From positions 88,333,529 to 88,397,528 of the forward strand of contig CM043959.1 in NCBI GenBank assembly GCA_014529385.2: a DNA stretch of 64,000 nucleotides, read 5' to 3'. The stretch is from Adiantum capillus-veneris. Lineage: Eukaryota > Streptophyta > Polypodiopsida > Polypodiales > Pteridaceae. The notes beneath the pieces were generated by a model. The model saw only the letters and a program-made list of their open reading frames with translations, was not told where the DNA came from and did not search any database. Shown piece by piece: positions 1 to 10,291 of the stretch. How positions within the stretch are numbered: the first letter of the stretch is position 1; each line of letters begins with the position of its first letter. The position numbers and the translations under genes were made by a program.

Positions 1-2
1 AT

Positions 3-1374
3 AGTCAGCCAAAGTACAAAGCAAGGCTTGTTGCCAAGGGCTTTAAGCAAGAACAAGGCATTGACTTTGATGAAGTCTTCTCTCCAGTGGTCAAGATAAC
101 TACATTGAGATGCTTTCTTGCATTGGTTGCCATATTAGATTTGGTGTTGCACCAAATGGATGTCAAGACAGCGTTCTTGCATGGTGATTTAGATGTGGAA
201 ATTTACATGCAGCAGCCAGAAGGGTTTGTTGAGAAAGGCAAGGAAGATTGGGTATGCTAGTTGTTAAAGAGTCTTTATGGCTTAAAACAATCATTGTGGG
301 CATGGTACCATAAATTCCACAAGTTTATGCTTTCTCAAGGCTACAAACGTAGTGAGTTCGATCACTGTCTATATACAAAGAAGGCTAAGGATGGTAGTTG
401 GCTGATCCTTATTTTGTATGTGGATGACATGTTGATTGCTGGCAAGCACTTGGAAGAAATTTCAGCTTTGAAGTCAAAGATGGCAAAATCGTTTGACATG
501 AAAGACATGGGTGAGGCAAGTCATATACCTTGTATGCGCATTGAGAGAGATAGATCAAAGAAGTTGATTTGGTTATCTCAAACAGAGTATATTGACAAGG
601 TTTTGCAACGTTTCAATATGGAGAAGGGAAAGGCATTGAGTGTTCCATTGCCACCATATGTGAAACTTAGTAAACAAGATTGTCCTGTGTCTGAGGAAGA
701 ACAGGCTGAAATGGATAAGATTCCATATGCGTCTGCAGTGGGTAGTTTGATGTATGCAATGATTGCTACTCGCCCAGACATTGCATTTGCAGTGGGAGTA
801 GTAAGTCGATACATGTCAAACCCAGGCAAGAAACATTGGGAGGCAGTGAAAGGAATATTGAGATACCTGAAAGCTACAAAGAGTATGCGTATATGCTATG
901 GGAGTCAGGAGCTAAGTGTAAAGGGTTTTACAGACTCGGATTATGCAGGTGACTTAGACAACCGAAGGTCTACGTCAGGGTATGTCTTTAAATTGGCTGG
1001 TGGAGCAGTATTATGGCGTTCTAGATTACAAGATTGTGTTACTCAGTCTACTACAGAGGCTGAATATGTTGCAGCATCAGAGGCATGCAAAGAATCAATT
1101 TGGCTTAATCGACTAGTAACAAATTTGGGAATCAAAGAAGAGATGTCTGTGTTATATTGTGATAGTCAAAGTGCTATACAATTGGCTCAATCCAGTTTAT
1201 CACTCAAAGACAAAGCATGTGGATGTGAAGTATCATTTCATGAGGGAAATGCTCGAGGATAAGCAACTTCAGCTTGTCAAAGTTCACACCACAGAAAATC
1301 CTGTTGATCTACTTACAAAAGGACTTCCCTCAGAGAGCTTTGCGCATTTTCGCAAGCAGTTAGGTGTAGGGTAG
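3..1374 (+). pseudogene. Copia-A reverse transcriptase and RNase H (3' part of pol)
   Basis: Translation shows the Copia RT core entering from the left edge ([10 protein letters not shown], then YGLKQS at about 286), the catalytic YVDDM at about 417, the TRPDIAFAVG segment at about 768, and an RNase H with DSDYAGD and TEAEYVA motifs. These proteins copy the retroelement RNA into DNA in the cytoplasmic particle. The frame has an in-frame TAG at 258-260 just before the YGLKQ motif. A one-base shift near 1193 moves the RNase H tail into another frame, which ends at 1374. The catalytic residues are kept, so this is a recently broken copy rather than an ancient one. Gag, protease and integrase would lie left of the window. 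Copia family certain; not functional as it stands. Confidence 0.93.
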
Positions 1375-1463
1375 TACATCACTTCTCTAAATCTCTTGTA
1401 TATTAGCTTGTATAGTAGCTTCTCTCACACTTAAAGTACCACATTGGACTTTAAGTGGGAGGT

Positions 1464-1655
1464 TGTTGGGGTATAAAGCCCAATGTGGTCGCCCAGGGAA
1501 GTGGGCGGGCCGCCAGGTATGTACACATATTCTTTTGTAAAAACCTAATAAGAACTCACTATGCTCTACACATTACAGTAGAGCGAGTTCACCATATCGT
1601 CATGCTCTTCTTCTCGCACTCTCTCTCACGTCGCACTTCCGCTCGTACTCCTTCA
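1464..1655 (+). repeat. 3' LTR of Copia-A, with polypurine tract just upstream
   Basis: A polypurine tract (AAGTGGGAGG, 1453-1462) is followed by TGTTGGGG, and the repeat ends in CCTTCA at 1655. The 192-bp length, the start, the GTCGCCCAGG core and the CCTTCA end match the 187-191-bp LTRs of the Copia at 18382-22133, which fixes the limits by analogy. The flank after 1655 is Gypsy RNase H sequence, so Copia-A inserted into that Gypsy. The matching 5' LTR is outside the window. Confidence 0.8.
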
Positions 1656-2668
1656 AACCATACTAGTCATCACCAATTCAATTTTTGAGTAATCTCTTTC
1701 ATGAGGAGTCTTCACTCTGCTAGCATAATGAACTGAGATTCCTTCCCCCTTTGCAACAACATGGCCCCAATGGCATCATCTCCCACATATGGGTTAACAT
1801 AAAATTCCTTTTCCCAGTCAGGAGCTTGCATAATGGGTAGTGTACTTTGAACTTCCTTGACTCTGTCAAAAACATCTTCACAATCATGTGTCCACTCTAA
1901 TGGATCATTCTTCACCTCCTTGCTACAATGGATACAATATTTGTGATGCCAAAGGTATGCATCGAGACAGATACTTAACCTTCCGTATGAAAGTGGCCAA
2001 CTGTCTTGTATCCTTTGGAGATGAGAGCAATAACAAGGCTTCTACTTTCTCTGGATCTGCTTCAATCCCATTTTTTGAAATCACATGTCCAAGAAGATTC
2101 ACCCTTGGCTGTGCCAAACGACACTTCTTAGGGTTCAACTGACCCCCGCATTCATCATACCTTACAAAAGTCATTTCAAGCTTTTGAACATGCTCTTTCC
2201 TTCAGCTGTATACACAAAAATCATCTACGAACCCTTTGACAAACTTCCCAAGGAATAGGGTAAGGACCCAATCCACTTTTCTTTCAAAAGCTCCAGGCCC
2301 ATCTGTTAACTCAAAAGGAAGGCAACAAAAGCAGAAACAACCCCATGGAGTGATAAAAGTAGTCTTTTTCTGGTCTTCAGGAGCAAGGATAAGTTGAAAA
2401 TGCGTTGAATAACCATCACAGACATTGTATCTTTCAAAGCCAGCCCCACAACATCCAAAAGTTGATCAATGAAAGGTAAGGGATAAGGATTTTTCTTGGT
2501 CACTGTATTTAATGTCTTATAATCAGCGCAAACTCTCCAATGCCCATTTTTCTTTGGAGTGACCACTACTGGGCTCACCCATTTAGCATTATCAACTGGC
2601 ACAATGAACCTTGCATCCAAAAGTTTATCCATTTCTTCCTTTAAAGCATTCATTTGCTCCTTACCCAT
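1656..2668 (-). pseudogene. Gypsy-A reverse transcriptase and RNase H remnant
   Basis: Read on the minus strand. RT N-terminal blocks lie at about 2306-2668 (FIVPVDNAKWVSPVVVTPKK, then WRVCADYKTLN and PYPLPFIDQLLD). The RT C-terminal block LGHVISKNGIEADPEKVEA lies at 1923-2174. The start of a Gypsy RNase H lies at 1664-1915 (IMQAPDWEKEFYVNPYVGDDAIGA, then a frame change). Frameshifts near 2440 and 1740 break the product and the YxDD box is not readable. The RNase H is cut off at 1656 where Copia-A has inserted; the rest of this Gypsy is outside the window. Superfamily certain, clade not assigned. Confidence 0.88.
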
Positions 2669-2680
2669 CCTTCTTAATTT

Positions 2681-3664
2681 CTATCTTATTGGCTTTGCCC
2701 CTTCAAATAGTTCAATCTTCACAAGATCTCCAACAAAACCCCTTATTTCTTGATATGAAGTGATGAAAAGATTTGGAAACCTGTCCAACATTGTTAAGTA
2801 CTCCCTTCTTTCTCCTTGTGTCAATAGCATGTTTTGAATCGACCCCTTCTTCACTGGCAATTCCTGTTTAGGCTGCATCAACTACTCAAGTTGCTCTAAA
2901 TGGCTCGAAGCATTTATATCCCCTTACACTTGCAATACTTCACCAATTTCTCTCTTCTCCTCGTCCAGCAGCAAGAATGACACTTCACCTCATCACTGGA
3001 ACTAGAAGTAGTGCCACTTCGTGAATCTTCAGAACTGTCTTCACTGGTGACTTCGGATTCATCATTTTCGCTCACATCTTCTAGTGTCAAAGGTTGCTTG
3101 GTAGTCATATCAAACACCCTCTTTTCACCTTCTTGCCATACACACAGATTGTTCTCTTGCCCTAATCTTGCATAGCACCAACATCTCTCAACCAAGGTCA
3201 TCCCAAAATGAGAGGAAAAACTCCAAGGCCAGCTGGCATAACATGAAATTTACTATAACCTTCACGTTAAAGACTTCAACTTCAAAATTCTTAATCAACC
3301 CCAAACACTTCACTTTGGCATGGTTTGCTAGTCTAATCATGAACCCAGAGCTTCTACATGTGATGAGACCCAGTCTCTCGACATGTGACTGTGTGATCAC
3401 ACAAACTTGAGCACCTCCATCAATGTAGGCCTCTCCCATACCCACACCTTTGTGCCAAGCGTTCACCGCAGGACAAATGTTGGGTAGCTGTCCCACTGCC
3501 AACACTCTGACTTGTCCATGCTTCGACTCTTTCTCTGAATTCACTAATGACTTCCATTGCCTCTTAAGTGTGGGCACCATATTCATCAAGTGTCCGAAAG
3601 TACAATCTACATTCCTCCCAATCAGGTCTTCCTTTAAACTGTAAGTTGTTTGGCCTTCTCCCAA
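2681..3664 (-). pseudogene. Gypsy-A aspartic protease and protease-RT spacer
   Basis: The 3188-3664 reading frame contains AYIDGGAQVCVITQ, a retropepsin-type active-site block (normally D-S/T-G-A, here D-G-G-A). It is followed by hydrophobic strands typical of Gypsy proteases (VKCLGLIKNFEVEVFNVKV). A frame change near 3200 leads to a spacer (2914-3201) rich in Ser, Asp and Glu, and to a short piece at 2681-2881 that in Gypsy polyproteins precedes RT. It would cleave the Gag-Pol polyprotein. The S-to-G change beside the catalytic Asp and the frameshifts make it inactive. It lies in the usual order between gag (right) and RT (left) on the minus strand. Confidence 0.82.
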
Positions 3665-3905
3665 AGGTAAATCTGCTACTTCAAACTGTCTACGAGGTCT
3701 TCCCTTCCTCTTAAATTTTGCATCTTTGCTCTCTTTCTCTTCCTCTTAACTTTCGTATCTTCACCCTCCTTCTCTTTCTCTTCCCTTTCTTCTTATTGGG
3801 ACTTGGAGCAGCATAGCCTTTCCTCTCTCTTTTTCCTACGGGCATCATATCTGCTTCTTTCTTTTCAACCCACACAATACCCACATGACCACCAGAGGTT
3901 GAGGA

Positions 3906-4858
3906 CTAATTTTCCTGTTCAATACCTTGATCTCCCCGTATATCCACTGCATAATCATTAGTCTTGTTAAGAATCTGCTGAGGAAGTGGAAACATATCAC
4001 CTCCCATCCTTGTTGGCCTTGGACAACAAGTGCTTATGTGACCAAGTTCACCATAATTATAATAGGTAGGGATAAACCTCCTTTGTGGCTCAAAGACACC
4101 TTGTCCACGACCCACATTAGCATTAGGTTGAGCTTCATATGGCTGGGCCATTCCTCTACCACAACCACGACCACGACCACCTCCAAGAACACTGAGCTGC
4201 AGCATCATGGTCGTCATGTCTTGCATATTTCGTTGTAATTGTTCGCACAACCCTTTGAGCAGGTTGGGCTTTAGCCTCTGCCTGATTTTCCTCATTTTGG
4301 CCACCGTTACCTTGCACATGGACCGCTTTTCCATACTGATTGAGTCTTTGAATTTTTTTTCTTTCTCCCTAGCGATAGTGGTTGCTTCCAAAAAGGTAGC
4401 ATGCCTTTTTAGTTCAACTTTGAACTTCAAACTTTCCTTTAAGTTTGCCACAAATACGGTCCTTCTTTAACATCACTGGAGGGATTTCATTTTCCAAAGC
4501 TCGGGCCCATTTATCCCATAAACGGGTAAACTGCATGAAAAAATCATCAACACTTTGATTAGCCTTCTGCGTGTCATGCCAAACTTCATCAGGTACTTCA
4601 ATGGATCTATACTGTGCCAAAAAATCTTGCTTCACACATAGTAGTCCAAAACCACCCGTGGAGTTTGTACCTGTATCACCTTCTTCATAATTTTGTAACC
4701 AAACTTTTGCCTCATCCTATAAACTGTATTGTAGCAACCACAATAATATAGCTTGATCTACTATATTTTGCAGTAAGCAGTTGACCTCCAATTTCTCAAT
4801 AAAAGTCCGTGCATTCTCATTAGGCAATCCATGAAACTGTTGAAACTCGTTTTCCATG
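3906..4858 (-). pseudogene. Gypsy-A gag remnant with degenerate zinc knuckle
   Basis: The gag reads from an ATG at about 4858 (MENEFQQFHGLPNENARTFI) through the retrotransposon-gag core (FFMQFTRLWDKWARALENEI) to a Gly/Arg-rich tract and a zinc knuckle near 4050. The knuckle reads YYNYGELGHISTCC: both N-terminal Cys positions of CX2CX4HX4C are Tyr, which a single G-to-A change per codon would give. There is a stop near 4720 and a frame change near 4440. Gag would form the virus-like particle. Good match to plant Gypsy gag; not functional. Confidence 0.82.
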
Positions 4859-6359
4859 TTCGATTGCCACAGAAACACTTATATGTGACGTCGTAAGTTT
4901 AAAGGATGTCGATGGATTGCTCTAGTACCTAATCCACCTCACATTGGGTAACCCAGCCCCCACTACTCGGCTTCACAAAACCTCACGACCCTCCAAAGGC
5001 TTCAATCCAATTACACGACCGCCTCAAGTGTTGTCCACAATTTGCACATACATAGGCGGTTGTCCATAAGGACCCACATCCCCTTTAGATTCTTTGCCTG
5101 CAGAATAGACATATTTTATAGGAATTGGAGCACATGAGCACTTGCTCCTTGGGTGGGAGCACCAAAATGATGTTAGCATGAAAACGACAAGGAAAACGAG
5201 TGCCTCTATAGCCTTGCACGAGTCACATCATCGAAAGGAAGAACTATTGCACCGTTGAAATCACCCGTGATAAGCACCTCTAAAGTTTTATGAAGAACCC
5301 TTCTAGCATGAAGCACGCTTGGAATTAGGAGAAACCAAGGACATAAAGACATAGCTTGTCTTTATGAATAGATGTCTGTAGAGCATCCATAGGCTAAAAA
5401 CTGACCAAAGATGAGAGAGTTATGGCCACTCAAAGTTGGGGGTGTACTCTCTCTTGCTAAAAAATGAGCTCTCTAGAGAGTTTGCACGTGTTCCAAAGAA
5501 TTGCAGTTATAAAATGGGTCCCTTTTGATCTTTTATTTCAAGAGATTTCTTCTCTCTCCTCAGTCGACAAGGTTCTCTTGCAAGGCTCCATTTAATTGGT
5601 CCATTTTTTGCCTCATTTGGGTACGAAATGAGCTAGCCGATGACTTTTGGGTCAAGGGAAGGGGTGGGGATAGTGTCCAGGGGACCAAAATGATAACCAA
5701 GTGCTTGGGCAACTGAGTGGGAACTCAAAATGGCACCCCTTCTTCCCCAAGAGTCCACGATCCCCCATAGCCAAGCTCCTCTCTCCTATGATACACCCCA
5801 AATGGGCACCTATTCCCCCTCTTTTACCCCTTGCTTTGAGCCCAAGCTTCCCTATGTGGGATTATCTCATTGCCACATGGCACATTTCTCCCACACTTCT
5901 CCAAATTCCTTCTCTCCCCACAGGACATTTCCAACTTGACCCCTTCTCAGGACCAATTTCCCAAGATCATAGTGCACCGCTCCGAGCACCAAATGCGACG
6001 TCGTAAAGCACGGCTTGGAGCCCGTTTCTTTGGCTATCTCTAGAAATTTAAAATCTCAGCATTTCTAATTTTAGATCATCAAGTTTTCCCATTTTTCTTT
6101 GTTGCATGCATCTGCAACCACTTTCTAAGTCGAGACCGCCCACTTCGGAAGCACATATCTCATGATGTACGAATCCGATTTACGAGCTATAAAGCACGAC
6201 TAAAATACTTATTGAAAATCAACTCAAACAACCCAAAACACTAGTACACAAGCCCGACAAAACCAATCCTTTGTACATGAATTTTTACATGGTCACTCCC
6301 AAGACTCGAAGCACTATGTACACATATATACATGAGGCTAGTTAGCAAGCTTTTTGGCA
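4859..6359 (-). other. Possible leader and 5' LTR of Gypsy-A, otherwise unassigned
   Basis: No convincing protein is seen here. On the minus strand, a GGTGCTCCCACC stretch (about 5150-5165) follows an element-like CTAACA end at 5171-5176. This could be a primer site next to the end of a 5' LTR reaching to roughly 6000. No second LTR copy is available to confirm it, because the other end of the element is outside the window. The plus-strand reading frames between 5525 and 6006 are low-complexity Pro/Ser/Phe translations, not genes. Confidence 0.3.
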
Positions 6360-7165
6360 TGATCTATTGGCTTTATGCTCATCCAAAAAATGCCTGACAA
6401 CGTGAACACTTTGGAATTATCTTTAAGCGAATACACCCATGCATGCCTAGAGTGATCATCAATGAAAGTAACGAAGTACAGTAATTACCCAAGGATGGAG
6501 TTTGCATAGGTCCACAAGCATCACTATACACAAGTTGTAACATGCATGTAGCCCTTACTCAACCATCCTTTGGAAACTTTGAATGCTTATCTTACCCAAA
6601 ATACAACCTTCAAAAACATGCTTAGAAGGTGCTTCAAGAGGTGCTTCGAATCCACAACTGCTGTTGTAATATTTTTGTTCACACTTGTCATATAGAGTGA
6701 GTTTGTACAGCCCACAACACAAAATACTAGATGCAACAATTTTATCACCAAAACTGTGATCATGAATTGTACATATGCCATCCACAAATTTGACACCAAG
6801 GCCTAGTCTTACAAGTGTAGAGACAGACATAAGGTTTGTTTTGATCCTTGGTACATAAAGTGCATCAACAAGTGTAAAGAATTTCAATTTCTAGAAATTT
6901 GCAAAATCTTTCAACTCCCTTGAGCGGATAAGAGCATTGTGCTTTGTAGCACCGCCATCAAAGTACCAAACATAGGACTCTCCAACAGCTAACATACATA
7001 CATAATGGGCAGAGGGATCATAAGTACACTATACACTGAATGCCCATTCTACATCTGCATCATCATCACAATCTCCATTTATAAAAGATTCTAGAATAGC
7101 TGCATTGGTAGAAGATCCAGTCTCTTTCCTTTTGGATTCTTTTGCCTTCAACCAAGACATTGCTG
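6360..7165 (-). pseudogene. Copia-B fragment (gag end, protease, pre-integrase)
   Basis: On the minus strand this shows a decayed gag knuckle region at about 7100-7165, a shrunken protease region, and the gag-pre-integrase block at 6555-6887 (MSVSTLVRLGLGVKF, HDHSFGDKIVASSI, YKLTLYDKCEQ). Each part aligns by eye with the full-length Copia-B at 51870-59769 (its 54640-55300 and 58208-58440 parts), so it is a second, truncated copy of that family. The 2.9-kb insertion present in the other copy is absent here, so this copy keeps the unoccupied arrangement across that point, with local deletions. The HHCC His pair and much of the integrase are missing. Confidence 0.85.
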
Positions 7166-7206
7166 GCATGATTGAGGGCGATTACAATGCTTTCAAAAGG
7201 AGGGTA
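7166..7206. other. Junction between Copia-B fragment and tandem LTR pair
   Basis: Short spacer. The five bases before the first LTR (GGGTA) do not match those after the second LTR (TCCAC), so no target-site duplication can be read. Confidence 0.4.
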
Positions 7207-7825
7207 TGTCAGAAGTTTGTGACATGGCATGCCCAACTTAAAGAACTGGCTGGAAGGAATACGATTTAGAGTTTAAAAATTCAACCTAGAATAACTTATG
7301 GAGCATTGGTTGAGGGGCCTAAAATCCTAAAAAATTAAAGACCTCCCAAGATTTGCATAAAATCAGTCTCTCAAAAAAATTTGCGCAAAAGTGATGATGT
7401 GGTAGGCTTGCCAAAAAATGCGGAGTTGTGTTAACGTGGCAGTAGCACGAGCTCGGTATCAGTTTTGGGTGCCAAGTTTGCTAAGCTTTTGGGAGCAGAT
7501 GCTTTTGGATCATTTGCTTTTGGATGTAATGATTTTGGGGCTCTGCTTTTGGGCATCTACTGTTTATAAGAGCCCTTGGGCCACTCTTTGGAGAGCATTT
7601 GGATGCAGAGGTTTGGAGAGTTTAACCCTCGGAGAGTTGTACCTTTGTGAAGCAATAATAAAGATATATCAGAAGGGGCACCAATCTTTGTGCCAATTCA
7701 TCTAGGGATGGAACTTGTCAACTCTCCTCTTTTCTCTCTGTTTATTCAAGTTCAATTCAATCATTTGCAGATTTTGTTTGTGTGTTGCTCTTGATGTTTG
7801 CCTTGGGGTGTCCAAGTCCATTACA
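7207..7825 (+). repeat. LTR, first of a tandem pair
   Basis: The segment starts TGTCAGAAG and ends CCATTACA. It is followed at once by GTGGTATCAAAGCA, a tRNA-Met-type primer-binding site. Inside is a TATA-like box (TTTATAAGAGCCC, about 7564) and an AATAAAGA polyadenylation-like signal near 7657. It repeats at 7840-8513 with obvious similarity throughout. The 3' end (GTCCAAGTCYATTA) also matches the LTRs of the 27.9-36.7 kb Gypsy copies, so it belongs to a related Gypsy-type LTR family. Confidence 0.78.
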
Positions 7826-7839
7826 GTGGTATCAAAGCA
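7826..7839 (+). other. Primer-binding site as the only internal sequence
   Basis: GTGGTATCAAAGCA lies between the two LTRs. It resembles the primer site complementary to initiator tRNA-Met 3' ends (TGGTATCAGAGC is the common form). No gag, pol or polypurine tract remains. Confidence 0.7.
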
Positions 7840-8357
7840 TGTCAAAATTTTATGACGTGGCACGCCTAACTTAAAGAACTGGTTGAGGGATAAGGGATTA
7901 AAGTTTAAAAACTTTGACCCAAAAGAACTTATGGAGCAGTTGACAAGGGGCCTAAAACCCTAAAGAGTCAGGGAATTCCCAAGTTTTCATAAAATCAGCC
8001 TCTCAACAAAATTTGTGCAAAAGTGATGATGTGGCAAGCTGGTCAAAAAACCCAAAGATGAGTTGACGTGGCAACAGTGCTCGGTATCAATTTTGGGTGC
8101 CAGTTTGGCCAATCTTTTGAGAGTAGATGCTTTTGGATCATGTGCTTTTGGGAGTAGATGCTTTTGGATGTAGTGCTTTTGGGCATCTTCTGTGCCCTTT
8201 ATAAGAGCCCCTTGGGGCACTCTTTAGAGAGTATGTGGATGCAAAGTCTTGGAGAGCTGGACCCTCGGGGAGTTGTACCTTTTTGAAGCAATAACAAAAA
8301 AATACCAGAAGGGACTCTAGTCTTTGGAGACAAGACTCCTCCGTTTCGTGTCAACTC

Positions 8358-8434
<77 letters not shown>

Positions 8435-8513
8435 AAGGTCAGTTCAATTATTTGAAGTTTTTGTGTCATGTGTTTCTCTTGATCTTTGACTTGGGGTGTC
8501 CAAGTCTATTACA
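7840..8513 (+). repeat. LTR, second of a tandem pair
   Basis: It starts TGTCAAAATTTT and ends CTATTACA at 8513. It aligns with 7207-7825 over its whole length, including the TATA-like TTTATAAGAGCCCC near 8199 and the CCAAGTCTATTACA end. It is longer mainly because of a CT microsatellite at 8355-8432. Confidence 0.78.
8355..8432. repeat. (CT)n microsatellite inside LTR
   Basis: Nearly pure CT dinucleotide run with one CCC interruption, located in the R/U5 part of the second LTR and absent at this length from the first LTR. Confidence 0.95.
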
Positions 8514-8959
8514 TCCACCTCGGTTGCAAAGTTATGGTCAAACATTGTTAGAGGTCGTCCTTCAGGCATGGATTTGGGCTTTGAATGATAGGATATTCCA
8601 ATGCATGAGAGTCAGAGTTCGGGGCTTGATCACATGGTGGAGACTTGACATGTCATGATTTTCTTCCTTTGTGCATAGTTGATGTATACATTATGTACAT
8701 ACATTATGTTTAAGCTCCAATAAGATGTATATATTAAAATATTAGATGCCTTTGTGATTAGAATAAATGGAGGACTTTTTTGCAATATGTAAATAACATG
8801 CATTTACATAGAGTGTGTTTGCAAGAACATAATCAACATGCCTTGATGGGTTAGGATGGATATATTGTGGCCTGTATTATCTTTTATGTTGGTGCTCAAA
8901 AAAAAAAATCGGATTGTTATGCTAGTCCGGCATGAGTTGCAGCCTATAATGCTCATAAC
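8514..8959. other. No recognisable gene
   Basis: AT-rich sequence with a short A tract near 8899. I see no reading frame, LTR or tandem repeat here. It may be the 5' part of the LINE that becomes recognisable after 8960. Confidence 0.4.
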
Positions 8960-9890
8960 TATGGGATTGAACGATTAGATTGGAATGATTTGGGTGTTGG
9001 ATTTACGAACATCGTGTTTGCTCACATGATCCTAAGTTAAGTTTCACTCATAATGCATTCAAGTAGATTTGAACCAGATTGGACATATGTTATTTCCTTC
9101 ATGCTAGTCAATTTGATGATTATGTCTCCAAATTGTGGATAGATTGGACAATCCTACCTTCGGATAATGCCCCTTTATATAGGCATCTAGGTCTCGATTG
9201 ATCATATTGAAGAATAGTTATTTGAAACATGATTTTTAAAAGAAATGGTACTTTATGCATCAGTACCTCTTTATCATAGAGTTTATGAGGACATTGATAT
9301 TGCATGGTTCTAATTTGTTTCAGCTTTTTTTCTGACTATGAGAGGTCGTATATGCATGAGATTCAAGAAGCCGTTTAACGGGCAAAATGGATGGCTTGCT
9401 CTTATCAAATGGCTTTACTGGATAAAGTATGCTCCTTTAAATAGTTTTTCAAGATTTTGCAAGAGTCTAGGAAAAAGTAAAATAATTGCAGGGTCAAAAA
9501 GTTGGATGGCCAATATTGATTGGTATAATTCTATGCAAGAATTGACTCATTGTGCTCGACTCTAAATTTCTTCTCTTTTTGCCACTAGTTTGAATGTCTC
9601 TTCATATGTTTTGGGTAAACTTTTGCAATTTGTGCAACCTATCATCTCTCTTGTGATCCCATGGCCTTAGAGGAACCTTTTACAGAACAAGAGATAAAGG
9701 AAGCCTTGCAATTGATGGGAAAATGGAAATTACTCGGCTAGGATAGTTTGAAATTGGAAATTCTATTGCTTTCTAGCAAGGTGAAAGCATGAAATGGTGG
9801 TCAGTTTTAAGGGCTTTTCTAGGTGGTTTTTGAAGTACTTCTCAAGTTTTATTTGTTCCCTTCAAATAGTTTTTCAGGGACGTGGAAAAT
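8960..9890 (+). pseudogene. LINE fragment: endonuclease C-terminus, linker and RT N-terminus
   Basis: The translation near 9147-9205 reads DWTILPSDNAPLYRHLGLD, the C-terminal SDH-containing block of an apurinic-type LINE endonuclease with H changed to N. A linker follows, and near 9660-9750 comes the block that opens LINE reverse transcriptases (ALEEPFTEQEIKEALQLM). The RT palm (YVDD) is not here. It appears in a matching plus-strand LINE piece starting near 23400, so the two are probably one element split by the intervening 13.5 kb. Multiple stops and frameshifts. Confidence 0.62.
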
Positions 9891-10107
9891 TGCAAGAAAT
9901 GGAAAATGCCGCCACTTCAAGAATGCCATCATTTTTTGAACATTGTTTACGGGTAGAAGGTGACTGTGACTTATCTTGCATGCCATTCTACACAGCAGGA
10001 AGCTACCCACATGCTACTGCATCTTCATGCACCCTGCGTGAACAGAGCGAGGAAGAAGTGCAGACGCCTACCCTCTCTGTGCGACCTCAATCTTCACCGG
10101 GTACTGT

Positions 10108-10111
<4 letters not shown>
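9891..10111. other. Left border region of the transposon block
   Basis: No protein match is seen. The LINE sequence fades here, and the 5' region of the plus-strand gene begins. The exact left end could not be fixed: I found no clear terminal inverted repeat against the region near 23400. The string CCTACCCT occurs before the CT repeat here, and also, in inverted orientation, beside the GA repeat near 23365. Confidence 0.35.

Positions 10112-10191
<80 letters not shown>
10112..10191. repeat. (CT)n microsatellite upstream of the plus-strand gene
   Basis: About 80 bp of CT dinucleotides, with one CC interruption, about 100 bp before the likely start codon. CT-rich leaders are common in plant promoters and 5' UTRs. 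The convergent transposase gene carries an equivalent repeat at its own 5' side (23245-23341). Confidence 0.95.
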
Positions 10192-10291
10192 GTTGTAGTT
10201 GAGCAATGTGTTTGTTTGAGGACATTGTGAATCATGGATTGTGTTTTTTTGTTTGTACAGTAATATAAAGACTCCACCACGAAAGTGCACC

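Noticed and set aside
5525-6006. Pro/Ser-rich open frames
   Set aside because: Three overlapping frames with no motif in possible LTR sequence; no sign of coding.
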